Below, piece after piece: positions 52,305 through 62,530 of a stretch of DNA of 64,000 bases (its first letter is position 1; each line of letters begins with the position of its first letter). The notes beneath the pieces were generated by a model, which saw only the letters and a list, made by a program, of their open reading frames with translations, ran no database searches and had not been told where the DNA came from. The position numbers were made by a program, and so were the translations under genes. The DNA comes from WRGT01 sp964450405 (GTDB lineage Bacteria > Spirochaetota > UBA4802 > UBA5550): NCBI GenBank assembly GCA_964450405.1, contig CAYVCQ010000002.1, positions 310,001-374,000 on the forward strand, given 5' to 3'.

Positions 52305-53477
52305 TCAATCCGGCATTACAAATTTTTTTAGTTTTTCCCCTGCAATACTCCATGTAAATTGCTTTGATCTCTCAAGTGATTTTCTCTTTAGATCCTTTAT
52401 AATTTCTTGAGTTTCAGTTATCATTTTTAAAGAAGAAGAAACTTCATCTACATTACGCGGATCAACGATGATGGAATTATTATTTGTAATTTCAAACAAT
52501 GGCGGTATGTCAGAGATTAATACCGGACAACCGCACGCCATTGCTTCAAGCACAGGTAATCCGAATCCTTCATAAAGAGAAATAAAAATAAACAGATCAG
52601 CTCCCGAATAGAGCGGGCTCAGATCCGAATCATCAACAAATCCTGTTATTATTATATCATCAGCTATGGCAGAATTATTTATAATATCAAGTATTGGAGA
52701 TGTATTCCATCCGATTTTACCAACAATAACTAACTGGTACTTATGTTTAGTATTAAATTTTTCAAATGCTCTACATACCATTTCAAGATTTTTTCTTGGT
52801 TCAATAGTAGCAACAGACAGTATATATGGTCTGGAAATATTATATTTTTGCAGAGTTTTTCTGACTTCGGGAGCATCGTTTTTTATCGGAAAAAATGTCG
52901 ACTGATCAAAACCAAGATGAACCGTATGACATACTTTATCCTTATCAATAAACTTTTTCAATTCAGATGATACACTGTCAGATATAGTTATAATTTCATC
53001 CGCTCTACGGATATTCCGTCGCGCGACATGTTTAACAAGAAACTGATTTTTTTTACTCATCGTTTCGGGATAGAAAATATATACAAAATCATAGACAATA
53101 TAAAATGCCTTTATTGCCTTATTTAAATATAACGGGAAGAGTAGACCATGTGTACCAATAAATACTTCTGATTTAATCCGCTTTGCAATAATTGGAATTA
53201 TAAACCAGACATATAGAAATTTTATATTATACAAAATGTTTAGAATTTTTTTTGTGCGAAAATAACGCGGCAGCATATCTGAAAAATAATGTATTACGAC
53301 ATTACCGTTATCCGGAGAAAAATTACTCGATGGTGAAATTAAAAAAATGTGGTAAATATTTCCACTATCACATTCGAGCAGAGAGGTAATGTAACCTTTA
53401 ACTGCCCGTCCGACACCAGTTGATTTTTCTTCAGAGAGTACTGACGCTTCTATTGAGATTATTTTTGTTTTATTCAT
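52305..53477 (-). CDS. GT4-family glycosyltransferase
   Basis: The product is a 390-aa GT-B enzyme. The N-terminal acceptor domain is followed by the donor domain with PYILSVATIEPRKNLEMVCRA and the C-terminal signature SLYEGFGLPVLEAMACGCPVL, the EX7E motif of GT4 retaining transferases. It would transfer a sugar from a nucleotide donor to the growing surface glycan. The start ATG at 53477 is unambiguous. It is convergent with the preceding gene. Confidence 0.93.
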   Translation of the reverse strand: MNKTKIISIEASVLSEEKSTGVGRAVKGYITSLLECDSGNIYHIFLISPSSNFSPDNGNVVIHYFSDMLPRYFRTKKILNILYNIKFLYVWFIIPIIAKRIKSEVFIGTHGLLFPLYLNKAIKAFYIVYDFVYIFYPETMSKKNQFLVKHVARRNIRRADEIITISDSVSSELKKFIDKDKVCHTVHLGFDQSTFFPIKNDAPEVRKTLQKYNISRPYILSVATIEPRKNLEMVCRAFEKFNTKHKYQLVIVGKIGWNTSPILDIINNSAIADDIIITGFVDDSDLSPLYSGADLFIFISLYEGFGLPVLEAMACGCPVLISDIPPLFEITNNNSIIVDPRNVDEVSSSLKMITETQEIIKDLKRKSLERSKQFTWSIAGEKLKKFVMPD

Positions 53478-53608
53478 ATTGTTCCGATTGAGTAGATTGT
53501 GTTTAATAGTAAATATCCAACTGTTTCAAAAATGAAGTGTAGAGAATATCTCCACTATTTCAAGTGTTAAAACATCATTCTTATCAGAGATTCACAAGTA
53601 GTTAGAAA

Positions 53609-54856
53609 TTATTTTCTTTTCTTTAATAAAAACAGCTGTGCGTCGTACGATATATTCAGCATTAAAAAACGAAGTAATAAAGCATACCTATCAACACCAA
53701 CTATACGCTGAACTAGTCTCATAATATAATAAACTATCCGTATTTTTGTTCCATACTCACCAATCTGATCCCACCCTGTTTTTTCAGGATTAAGGCTTTT
53801 TGATTTCGGAAGAAGTTTATTTTTCTTTAAAAGTGCGTAGAAACTATCCACTTTTACTGAAAATGGATCGGGAAAGTATTTCCCTTCCAAAGTAATGGAG
53901 TTAAAGAGACGACGTTGGATTTTAATTATACTTTCACCATTTTCAAAATGTCCATATGTATATACTTTTTTAAAATCACCAGGAGCACCATTTAATAAAA
54001 GTCTCTCTCTGTAATTATCGAAAACTTCTTTTAATTCCGGATACATTTCAAATGAAGCTTTGGAATGTTTATAGGAAATGTGATCCTGCAGTGATAGATT
54101 ATATCCTGAAAAATGATAAAATATTAGCGGTACAGATTTACTCAACTTATCAGTTACAGTATATTTATTTTTGATTTTTTTTAATGATCGTTCATGCAGA
54201 TTCCAGACCGCCATATTATATCCCGGATTTCTGGAAACTAGTAATCTCTCTCCTAAAAATGCCGGACCATAATTCATCCATTTCTGATCTACAAAAAGCG
54301 ACTTTGTTCTTTCATCGAAACATGAATTGTAAAGTTTTTTCATCAGCCATTCAATAAATGGTTGAGTATATTTATCTTTTTTTAATGCAACAAAACCAAG
54401 ATTATAAATACCGCCGAATAATAACACCTCTTCTTCTGTCGCATTATTATCGTTTTCAACAGGATGATTTATATGCGGAGTAAGAACCATGCTATATCTG
54501 TCTAATTCTTTGAATATAGATGTAAGAGGGTTATAAACCGTAATATCAGGATCGAGATAAATTACCTTGTTATAGCCTTGTTTAAAGAGATGATCTATGA
54601 TAAATGGTTTAACAGAAGTGGAAAATTCAGTAATGTCATACTTAAATGCCATGTTAATAAAACCTTCAATGCCGAGTGAGCGGGTTTCTATTATTTTATA
54701 ACGTTCATTTTTAAAATCTACAAGACCATCGAACTCATCTACAAGAAATATATAATAATCGATATCATTTTTATGTATTTTAAAAATAGAATCTCCAAGT
54801 GTACGCGCATAGGGGAGATAATTTTTTGCAACAATAGTAAAAACAGCATTTTTCAT
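53609..54856 (-). CDS. GT8-like nucleotide-sugar transferase
   Basis: The product is a 415-aa GT-A-type enzyme. FTIVAKNYLPYARTLGDSI opens the fold; KVIYLDPDITVYNPL carries the DxD metal/donor-binding motif (DPD); LFGGIYNLGFVALKK and DQKWMNYGPAF follow. The motif order resembles GT8 and related families. The donor sugar is unknown. The C-terminal 150 residues have no recognised domain. The ATG at 54856 has a GGAAA site. Confidence 0.82.
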   Translation of the reverse strand: MKNAVFTIVAKNYLPYARTLGDSIFKIHKNDIDYYIFLVDEFDGLVDFKNERYKIIETRSLGIEGFINMAFKYDITEFSTSVKPFIIDHLFKQGYNKVIYLDPDITVYNPLTSIFKELDRYSMVLTPHINHPVENDNNATEEEVLLFGGIYNLGFVALKKDKYTQPFIEWLMKKLYNSCFDERTKSLFVDQKWMNYGPAFLGERLLVSRNPGYNMAVWNLHERSLKKIKNKYTVTDKLSKSVPLIFYHFSGYNLSLQDHISYKHSKASFEMYPELKEVFDNYRERLLLNGAPGDFKKVYTYGHFENGESIIKIQRRLFNSITLEGKYFPDPFSVKVDSFYALLKKNKLLPKSKSLNPEKTGWDQIGEYGTKIRIVYYIMRLVQRIVGVDRYALLLRFLMLNISYDAQLFLLKKRK

Positions 54857-54868
54857 ATGATTTCCTTT

Positions 54869-55501
54869 TTATCCTATTATTCGAATTACTCTGGCAGGAC
54901 TTCCAGCCGCAATTGCATTCGCAGGTATATTTTTATTAACAACTGCATTCGCACCGATTATTGCATTTCTGCCTACTGTAACTCCGGATAGAATTGCCAC
55001 CCCTTCACCTATTAAAACGTTGTCTTCAATAACAACAGGTCCTTTAGAATAAAGATTCCGGTTATTTGGAATTACCAGCAAATCTTCGCTTGTAGTATCT
55101 CCATGAGAATGGTCAGTAATAAATACCCTGCTTGCAATAAGAACATTATCGCCAATTTCAATACTATCAATGCAACCAATGTGACAATCAGTATTAAAAA
55201 TCACATTATCTCCAATTTTAATCGAAGGTGAAAACACCTGTTCATGAGACCTGTCCCTTGCTTCGATTCTAAAATTTACTAAAGCTGAAAAGTTTTTACC
55301 GATGGACATATATTTCGGATTCATAATTATTGAATTTGAAGAAAAAGAAGCATTTGAGCCTATATGGGCAAATTTTCTACTTATGGAATAAGTAAATAAT
55401 TTATTTTTAAAATATATTATTCCAGATTGAAATGAATCTGAAAGAATAAAAGAAAGAATGTAACTGAAAAATTTAACTATTGATTTAATCATTTTGATCA
55501 A
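54869..55501 (-). CDS. Hexapeptide-repeat (LbH) acyltransferase
   Basis: The product is a 210-aa protein with left-handed beta-helix repeats, related to maltose/serine O-acetyltransferases. VFITDHSH gives the catalytic-type His; GPVVIEDNVLIGEGVAILSGVTVGRNAIIGA contains the hexapeptide repeats. A TTG at 55501 has an AGAGGT site six bases upstream and is preferred to the ATG at 55492, which is 15 bases from that site; the difference is three residues. It probably acetylates a sugar of the surface glycan. It is the first gene of a minus-strand group. Confidence 0.85.
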   Translation of the reverse strand: MIKMIKSIVKFFSYILSFILSDSFQSGIIYFKNKLFTYSISRKFAHIGSNASFSSNSIIMNPKYMSIGKNFSALVNFRIEARDRSHEQVFSPSIKIGDNVIFNTDCHIGCIDSIEIGDNVLIASRVFITDHSHGDTTSEDLLVIPNNRNLYSKGPVVIEDNVLIGEGVAILSGVTVGRNAIIGANAVVNKNIPANAIAAGSPARVIRIIG

Positions 55502-55982
55502 AACAGAACCTCTTGAAGGAATTGGCAATACTAGATCACAAGGAATACTATTACATAGATATATCAAATATCAACTAGATGTACAATAAAATTTCACATT
55601 TGACACTACTCAAACACAATTTTATACAAGATTAAATAACTAAATTATTTTTTAACAATTCAATTACAACATCAATCTTTTTTTATTTTTATTAAAACAA
55701 TTTATATATTTTTCTCCACAATTACTAGTATAATAATTCAATATTGAATTGATTTATCTTTCCAAATTTAAGTTTAAAATCTTTATACTTATTTTGAGAA
55801 AAAATGTTGATTTTTTTAGCATATATTTAAATAAGTTAAATAACTGATATTTTTAAGGACTATCTTATTAATCACAGAGTCATTTTGTATTATAAGGATT
55901 TCGATCAAACTTCTAATTTTTATGCACTTCCTGTAAAATGTAAACTCTACACCGCTGAACAATAAAATATGGAGTATGTTTA
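55502..55982. other. AT-rich divergent intergenic region
   Basis: This 481-bp region separates the minus-strand acyltransferase from the plus-strand MBOAT gene and must contain two promoters. It is extremely AT-rich, and I see no structured repeat or small gene in it. Confidence 0.55.
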
Positions 55983-57416
55983 ATGCTGTTTAACTCAATT
56001 GATTTTGCAATATTCTTTCCGATAGTATTTGTTCTATATTGGTTTATGATAAAAGAATTGAAATATCAGAATATATTATTACTTATCTCAAGCTATTTTT
56101 TCTACGCCTGCTGGGACTATCGATTCCTCTTTTTATTAGTCTTTTCTACCCTATTGTCTTATTTAACTGTTATTAAAATGTATGAATCAAAAAATTCAAG
56201 TATTAAGAAATCATGGTTTTGGTTTAATATTTTGGTTAATTTAGGATTTCTCGGTTTTTTTAAATATTACAATTTTTTTGCAAATTCTTTTTCCGAGGCT
56301 CTTTCACTTTTAGGACTACATGCTGATCCCTGGACTTTAAAAGTGATATTACCGATAGGTATATCCTTCTATACGTTCCATGGCTTATCATATGTTATTG
56401 ATGTGTATAATAATAAAATAGAACCTTGTAAAAACGTTGTTGAGTATTCTGTTTTTGTATGTTTTTTCCCATTACTCGTCGCAGGTCCTATTGAAAGAGC
56501 AACACATCTCTTGCCTCAAATTCAGAAACCACGGCAATTTGATTATACTCAAGCCTCTGATGGTTTAAAACAGATTTTATGGGGATTATTTAAAAAAATT
56601 GTTATTGCCGATAACTGTGGCGAATATGCCAATTTAATATTTAATACTTCAGCAAACTATTCAGGCAGCACCCATATAATTGGTGCACTATTTTTTACTA
56701 TTCAAATTTATTGTGACTTTTCTGCCTACTCTGATATTGCACTTGGTACGGCACGTCTTCTTGGGATCGAATTATTAAGAAATTTTGCATTCCCGTACTT
56801 TTCAAGAGATATCGCTGAGTTTTGGAGACGGTGGCATATTTCACTTACAACATGGTTCAGAGATTATCTATATATCCCTCTAGGCGGAAGTAAAGGCGGA
56901 GTATTGATTAAAATAAGAAATACTTTTATCATATTTATTGTAAGCGGTTTTTGGCATGGCGCAAATTGGACTTTTATTGCATGGGGCGTATTAAATGCAA
57001 TATACTTTTTACCATTACTTTTATTGAATAAAAATAGAAACAACATTGAGATAGTCGCAAAAGGAAAAAATCTTCCATCAATTAAAGATATATTCAATAT
57101 TGGAACAACATTTTGCTTAACGGTTTTTGCCTGGATTTTCTTCCGATCGGAAAGCATCAGCTATGCACTCACATACATTTCAGAGATTTTTTCAAAATCA
57201 TTGTTTACAAAACCTGAAATATTACCTAAAAACCTCTTAATACTTATCGGCCTATTTTTTATTATTGAATGGGCGGGCAGAGAATCTCAATTTGCTATTC
57301 AACAATTTTTAATAAAACGCTACGTGGTGTTTCGCTGGTCATTTTATTATGCAATAATATTTATGATATTGATATTCGCAGGTACTAATCAGCAATTTAT
57401 CTACTTTCAATTTTAA
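55983..57416 (+). CDS. MBOAT-family membrane O-acyltransferase (AlgI-like)
   Basis: The product is a 477-aa polytopic protein. VSGFWHGANWTFIAWG contains the catalytic His of the MBOAT family. IAEFWRRWHISLTTWFRDYLYIPLGG is the other strongly conserved segment, seen in AlgI and DltB. These proteins move acyl groups, usually acetyl, across the membrane for O-acylation of extracytoplasmic polysaccharides. The next gene starts 9 bp later and encodes the expected SGNH-like partner. The ATG at 55983 has a GGAG site. Confidence 0.93.
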   Translation: MLFNSIDFAIFFPIVFVLYWFMIKELKYQNILLLISSYFFYACWDYRFLFLLVFSTLLSYLTVIKMYESKNSSIKKSWFWFNILVNLGFLGFFKYYNFFANSFSEALSLLGLHADPWTLKVILPIGISFYTFHGLSYVIDVYNNKIEPCKNVVEYSVFVCFFPLLVAGPIERATHLLPQIQKPRQFDYTQASDGLKQILWGLFKKIVIADNCGEYANLIFNTSANYSGSTHIIGALFFTIQIYCDFSAYSDIALGTARLLGIELLRNFAFPYFSRDIAEFWRRWHISLTTWFRDYLYIPLGGSKGGVLIKIRNTFIIFIVSGFWHGANWTFIAWGVLNAIYFLPLLLLNKNRNNIEIVAKGKNLPSIKDIFNIGTTFCLTVFAWIFFRSESISYALTYISEIFSKSLFTKPEILPKNLLILIGLFFIIEWAGRESQFAIQQFLIKRYVVFRWSFYYAIIFMILIFAGTNQQFIYFQF

Positions 57417-57425
57417 GACAGGGTT

Positions 57426-58436
57426 ATGAAAAAATTTATTATATCCTTTTTATTATTTCTAAGTCCATTAATTTTAATTCTGGGGATTTATATTTATTTA
57501 GATCCATTTAAAGTCATTAAATCATACACAACATTTTTTGATGAAAGTGAAAAAGGACGAGTCGGATTAAATCAGGATTATATCAGCACCACTACCTTTG
57601 ATAATAACTATAAAACAGAAAATTACAATTCATTTATTTTTGGTAATTCCCGTTCTATTTTTTATCAGATTTCTGACTGGAAAAAACACCTTTCGCCAGA
57701 TAGTCGTTGTTATCACTTTGACGCTTCCGGAGAATCACTATTCTCAATAAACAAGAAAATTCAATATATCGATAAAAAAGGTTTGGAGATAAAAAATGTT
57801 CTACTAATATTGGACTTTAGCACTCTCATTCAAGACAAATCTAAATCTGGTCATTTATTTATAATATCACCTCAATTAGTTGATTATTCAAATATAAAGG
57901 ATTTCCATTTTACATTTTTTAAAGCCTTTTTAACTCCAAAACTTTTTTATGCATTTATCGATTTTAAAATAACCGGCAAAGTAAAACCATATATGAAAAA
58001 AGACTTCCTGCTTGATGATAGACCACGAAATTATGATATTAAAATAAACGAATTACGATATGACTTTTTTGAAGATTTAATAAATAGTAACAATTATTAC
58101 ACTCCCGAAAGATTGTCTGTTTTTCATGATAGAAGTGCTACTCAAAATTATTCACCAATATCGATCAATAAAAACCAGAAAACTTTTCTTGGGAATATCC
58201 ACAATATTTTTATTAAGCATAACACAGATTATAAGATTATAATAAGCCCATTATATGACCAAATTAAATTAAATTCGGAAGATTTTGAATACCTCAAGAT
58301 TCTATTTGGAGAGAATAACGTTTTTGACTATTCCGGGATTAATGAAATTACAAAAGATTACAGAAATTACTATGAAAGTGCACATTATAGACCTCACGTT
58401 TCACGAAAGATTATGAATGAAATATATAAAAAGTGA
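57426..58436 (+). CDS. SGNH-like periplasmic partner of the MBOAT protein
   Basis: The product is a 336-aa protein with one N-terminal membrane anchor (ISFLLFLSPLILILGIYIYL) and an extracytoplasmic domain. FIFGNSRS resembles the GxSxS nucleophile block of SGNH hydrolases such as AlgJ/AlgX, and AHYRPHVSRKI near the C-terminus would supply the His. I infer that it completes O-acylation of the surface glycan with the MBOAT gene just upstream (9-bp gap). Overall similarity to AlgJ is weak. Confidence 0.75.
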   Translation: MKKFIISFLLFLSPLILILGIYIYLDPFKVIKSYTTFFDESEKGRVGLNQDYISTTTFDNNYKTENYNSFIFGNSRSIFYQISDWKKHLSPDSRCYHFDASGESLFSINKKIQYIDKKGLEIKNVLLILDFSTLIQDKSKSGHLFIISPQLVDYSNIKDFHFTFFKAFLTPKLFYAFIDFKITGKVKPYMKKDFLLDDRPRNYDIKINELRYDFFEDLINSNNYYTPERLSVFHDRSATQNYSPISINKNQKTFLGNIHNIFIKHNTDYKIIISPLYDQIKLNSEDFEYLKILFGENNVFDYSGINEITKDYRNYYESAHYRPHVSRKIMNEIYKK

Positions 58437-58577
58437 AAGCATTTTTTTTACTCTCCCTCTTTGCCATTCCGGAGTTAAAAAAAATGCAGCAATGATCCTT
58501 TAAATAGTTTTAATAAATATAAGGGGAGATTTACTCCACGCTACAGTAGTAGAAGGTGTGATGATTGAACCTCAGGA

Positions 58578-59567
58578 TTATTTTTGTAAATAATGTTTTT
58601 CAATAATATCTTTAAGATTATCTTCTTTAGATAGTTGTTCTATATATTTTTTATTAAACTGTTTTCTTTTATTTTTATTGATTTTCCTTTCAAAAATTAT
58701 TTCAATCAATAAAATTGGCCTCATAAATAGATAATAAATTATTTTTTTAACTAATGAATTATAATTTTTAAAATAAAATATTTTGTCCTTAATAATATTG
58801 TATTTTTTAAAATATTGGTTTTGTAATAACCAACTAAAAAAACTGATATGATCTTTTACAAGGGCCGATTTAAATTTATTAGAAGTTGATAATCCTTCGC
58901 CAACCTCATACAAAACTACATATTCATTCAAGTTTGCAAATTGCACATTTTTTAAAACTAACAATACCTGAACAATATCTTCAGTATAAATCACAGTTCC
59001 AGGTAATAAATTTTCTTCGATCAACATTTTTTTATAAAAAAATGTTGATCCGCTGATATAATGGCCACGCTTTAAAATTCGATGAATTGCTTTGCCGGTG
59101 TCAATATAATCATTGATATAATACGGCTCCGGATTAATAATTTCTTTTATAAACTCAATCTCTTCATTCTCGGAATTCCATCTGTAAGAACAGTTAAATC
59201 CAAAAATAAAATCTCTACCTGATTCATGGAGTTTATTTACATAATTTGAAATCGTATTTTTTGAATATAATAAATCACCAGCGCCAATTGGTTTAATATA
59301 AACACCGTTGGCTTTTAATAAAGCATTCTGATAATTAGCAACAGTCCCTAAATTTATTTCATTTTTAATAAATACAATTTTAGTGTACTTATTTTTTTTA
59401 ATATAATGTTCAATAATACTAACAGTATCATCAGATGAAGCATCATCTGATATGATTATTTCTATATTCTTATATTTCTGTTGCTTAATAGATTCTAAGG
59501 TTAACAATACTTTGTTTGAAGAATTGTATGTTAATACTATAACACTAACCAGATCGTTTAATCTCAT
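58578..59567 (-). CDS. GT2-family glycosyltransferase
   Basis: The product is a 329-aa GT-A enzyme. SVIVLTYNSSNKVLLTLESI and EIIISDDASSDDT are the typical GT2 opening, with the DD and DxD-like acidic residues; a second conserved region is KPIGAGDLL. The C-terminal 70 residues are basic and hydrophobic and may associate with the membrane. An ATG six codons upstream lacks a ribosome-binding site, so the ATG at 59567, after an AGGT site, is preferred. The donor sugar is unknown. Confidence 0.9.
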   Translation of the reverse strand: MRLNDLVSVIVLTYNSSNKVLLTLESIKQQKYKNIEIIISDDASSDDTVSIIEHYIKKNKYTKIVFIKNEINLGTVANYQNALLKANGVYIKPIGAGDLLYSKNTISNYVNKLHESGRDFIFGFNCSYRWNSENEEIEFIKEIINPEPYYINDYIDTGKAIHRILKRGHYISGSTFFYKKMLIEENLLPGTVIYTEDIVQVLLVLKNVQFANLNEYVVLYEVGEGLSTSNKFKSALVKDHISFFSWLLQNQYFKKYNIIKDKIFYFKNYNSLVKKIIYYLFMRPILLIEIIFERKINKNKRKQFNKKYIEQLSKEDNLKDIIEKHYLQK

Positions 59568-59711
59568 AATTCTCAAACCTGCCATTAATCATTTACTTTT
59601 TAAAATTTTAACTATGAAAAATAACAGAAACCACTGTTTCTATATATTATTCCTATTCAGGCCATTCTTAAAAAATCAATAGAACTTTTAAATCATTACA
59701 TCTAAAAAATC

Positions 59712-60980
59712 TTATAATTCATTAATTATTTTTTTACTTTTATTCATAAAACTGAAAATTAAAACCATAATAACGAAGTATAAAACGTAATTTATTAAAT
59801 ATCCGTATGTAACTCCCACCAATCCGAACCTGTGGATCAGAAGGATACTTAATACAACATAACTGAAACTGAAAGCTATTTCTGTAATTATAAACAATTT
59901 CGTCATGGCTTTTGCCACCATTATATAGGCAAGCAGCCAGCTTGAAATTTTAAATACATCACCAATCAATTGAAACGCGAACAGACCCGACATTGGTGCA
60001 AAATCTTTTGTGAATAATATAGTGATGGCAAAATCACGAAGTAGATATATTGATAATGCGCCAACTATAGTAAGCGGAAGAATTATTTTATATCCATTTA
60101 ATATTTCAGCCCGAATCTCTTTTTTACTATGTAATCCTGATAATTTCGGTAAATAATAAACACTCAGTGTAGTTGTCACCAACATTAAATAAATCGACGA
60201 AATTCTGGTAACGCCCTCCCAGTATCCAGCATCATTCCATGATATATGATCTCCAATATAATTTCTTATAATCACCTGTGAAACAGGAACTGTAAAGGCT
60301 GAAACAATAGCCATTAGTGCAAATTTACTAAGCTTAATAACTGATGCTGTATCATATTTATCAAAAAAAAATTTTAAATTAAACCATTCACTCTTAACAA
60401 CAAAGGATAGAGTAACAACGAACACCACGGACTGTCCTATTGTTAGAGAAATCAATGCACCGTAAATCCCCGCATAATAGGATAAGAATCCGGTTAAAAT
60501 CAGAGTGACCGTGCTAGATGTTATATTGACAATTGTAAGCTTCTTTATTTCCCCCTGTCCGTTCAATATAGAAATTAAAAGACTGTTCAAAACAAAAAAG
60601 ATTAGAGTAAATCCAAATACAAGAAAGACATTACTGTAATCTTTAGTTTTAAAAAAATAAACCGATAACCATTTGTTCAAAAAAATAATACTAACTGATA
60701 CAATAAATGTACATGCGGAACTTACCAGAACAGCTGTTGACCAGAGTTTTCTTTTTTCATTTATATCATCTTTGTATTCGGCGGTATATTTGACCACACC
60801 CTGATTGATTGCACCCGAGGCGAAGCTCATTACAAACTGGATGAAATTCTGGAACTGACCAATATATGCTAGTCCCGCAGGACCGACATAGACTGCAATA
60901 ATTTTATTCAGGAAAAAACCGGTAAAAATTTTAAATAACGTGGATATTCCGGAAAGTATAGATGTTTTTATTAATGTCAT
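59712..60980 (-). CDS. O-antigen flippase of WzxE type, copy 2
   Basis: The product is a 422-aa membrane protein with about 12 helices. Its start SILSGISTLFKIFTGFFLNKIIAVYVGPAGLAYIG (split here between about 7 and 41) and FASGAINQGVVKYTAEYKDD match the WzxE/O-antigen translocase type within the MOP superfamily. It would flip an undecaprenyl-linked glycan containing the dTDP-3-amino sugar made by the next genes. In the E. coli ECA cluster, wzxE also follows the sugar aminotransferase gene wecE. Confidence 0.92.
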   Translation of the reverse strand: MTLIKTSILSGISTLFKIFTGFFLNKIIAVYVGPAGLAYIGQFQNFIQFVMSFASGAINQGVVKYTAEYKDDINEKRKLWSTAVLVSSACTFIVSVSIIFLNKWLSVYFFKTKDYSNVFLVFGFTLIFFVLNSLLISILNGQGEIKKLTIVNITSSTVTLILTGFLSYYAGIYGALISLTIGQSVVFVVTLSFVVKSEWFNLKFFFDKYDTASVIKLSKFALMAIVSAFTVPVSQVIIRNYIGDHISWNDAGYWEGVTRISSIYLMLVTTTLSVYYLPKLSGLHSKKEIRAEILNGYKIILPLTIVGALSIYLLRDFAITILFTKDFAPMSGLFAFQLIGDVFKISSWLLAYIMVAKAMTKLFIITEIAFSFSYVVLSILLIHRFGLVGVTYGYLINYVLYFVIMVLIFSFMNKSKKIINEL

Positions 60981-60997
60981 AATCCGATCTGATTTTT

Positions 60998-62530
60998 TTA
61001 TTTGTAATTATTAATAACTTCAACGACATACTTCATATCTTCATCTGTTAACATCGGACTGATAGGCAGACTCAACACTTCACGATGTATCTTTTCACTA
61101 ATAGGATATGATAAGTCCTTCCACTCTTTATAGGCTTCCTGTTTATGCGGAGGTGTGGGATAATGTATTAGAGTCTGAATTCCATTATCTGAAAGATATT
61201 CTTGAAGCTCATCTCGTTCTGAAGTTCTTATAACAAAAAGATGCCACACGTGAGAATCTTCATTTTTCACTTTTGGCAGTACTATTTTTTTATTTTTAAT
61301 ATTCTCACAATAGTATTTTGCAACGGCTTGCCTCTTCGAAGTATCTTTATCAATACTTCGAAGTTTAATATTTAAAAAAGCAGCCTGAAACTCGTCAAGC
61401 CTGCTGTTAATCCCTTTATACTGATTCACATATTTTTTTTGTGATCCATAATTAGCTATGGCTCTTACAGCATCTGCTAATTGATCATCATCAGTTGTAA
61501 CTGCACCGGCATCTCCCAGAGCACCGAGATTTTTCCCGGGATAAAAACTGAAACCTGATGCATCACCAAGACTACCTGTGCGTTTCCCTTTGTAACATGC
61601 ACCATGGGCTTGTGCTGAATCTTCAACAATTTTTAAATTATATTTTCCAGCAAGCTCCCATATCTTAGCCATCTCAACTGCTTGCCCATAAAGATGTACC
61701 GGCATTATCACTTTTGTCTTTGACGTGATATGTTTCTCTACCAAATCTGCATTTAAATTATAAGTATTTATATCGGGCTCAACCAGTACGGGAGTAAGAT
61801 TATTTGCTGAGACAGCAAGTATTGAGGCAATATAAGTATTTGCCGGGACAATAACCTCATCGCCATCGCTTAGATAACCTAACTCTTTATATGCTCTGAG
61901 TATAAGTATTAAAGCATCGAGACCATTAGCAACACCAATGCAATGTTTAACTCCACAGTAAGCAGCAAAATTCTGTTCAAATGTTTTATTAAAACTACCC
62001 TGTAGATACCAGCCGCTGCTGATTACGTCATCAAAAGCTTTTTCGAAATTACAGGCATACGGGGCATTCACATCTTTTAGTTCGAGAAACGGAATTGCAG
62101 ATTGTTTTTGGTTTAAGTTAAAATAATCTGCAATAGAAATTGTCACCTGAGAATTTTGAAGGAATTTTTCATCTCTTGTAATTATTTTAGCTCCAACTAG
62201 ATTAGCGCTCAGTTCAATAATATAATCTTCACTATCATCCATAAATAAATCCGAATCCATATCTATATATGACGGAGCTTTAATTATTTCGCATAAAGTT
62301 AAAAATTCTTTCACTAACATTTTAACACTTTTTCTATCTGTATTAAAACCTCGATCTTTTTTTTGTCTATAAATGATGTATTCCAAATTGGAGATTTGAG
62401 ATACAGAAATATAAAGTTTTGCCTGCTTTTTGATAATTGTCTGAAAAACTTTTCGACTCTCCGGAAACTCATCAAGCCTGGGAACCAAAATATCAATAAT
62501 TATCTGATTGTCCAAAATTATCTTATTCAT
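60998..62530 (-). CDS. PIN-domain / FdtB-QdtB-type sugar aminotransferase fusion
   Basis: The product is a 510-aa two-domain protein. Residues 1-140 form a complete PIN-like domain: LDNQIIIDIL (D7), SQISNLEYI (E50), DSEDYIIELSA (D102) and IITRDEKF (D120) give the usual acidic quartet of VapC-type ribonucleases. Residues 147-510 are a full DegT-type aminotransferase starting IPFLELKDVNAPY, exactly where FdtB/QdtB enzymes normally begin; the PLP Lys is K333 in FYPGKNLGALGD. There is no ATG at the junction and the frame is continuous. The ATG at 62530 overlaps the antitoxin-like gene by 8 bp; a longer frame to 62611 only runs inside that gene. It would aminate dTDP-3-keto-6-deoxyhexose while carrying a possible nuclease. 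Confidence 0.85.
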   Translation of the reverse strand: MNKIILDNQIIIDILVPRLDEFPESRKVFQTIIKKQAKLYISVSQISNLEYIIYRQKKDRGFNTDRKSVKMLVKEFLTLCEIIKAPSYIDMDSDLFMDDSEDYIIELSANLVGAKIITRDEKFLQNSQVTISIADYFNLNQKQSAIPFLELKDVNAPYACNFEKAFDDVISSGWYLQGSFNKTFEQNFAAYCGVKHCIGVANGLDALILILRAYKELGYLSDGDEVIVPANTYIASILAVSANNLTPVLVEPDINTYNLNADLVEKHITSKTKVIMPVHLYGQAVEMAKIWELAGKYNLKIVEDSAQAHGACYKGKRTGSLGDASGFSFYPGKNLGALGDAGAVTTDDDQLADAVRAIANYGSQKKYVNQYKGINSRLDEFQAAFLNIKLRSIDKDTSKRQAVAKYYCENIKNKKIVLPKVKNEDSHVWHLFVIRTSERDELQEYLSDNGIQTLIHYPTPPHKQEAYKEWKDLSYPISEKIHREVLSLPISPMLTDEDMKYVVEVINNYK

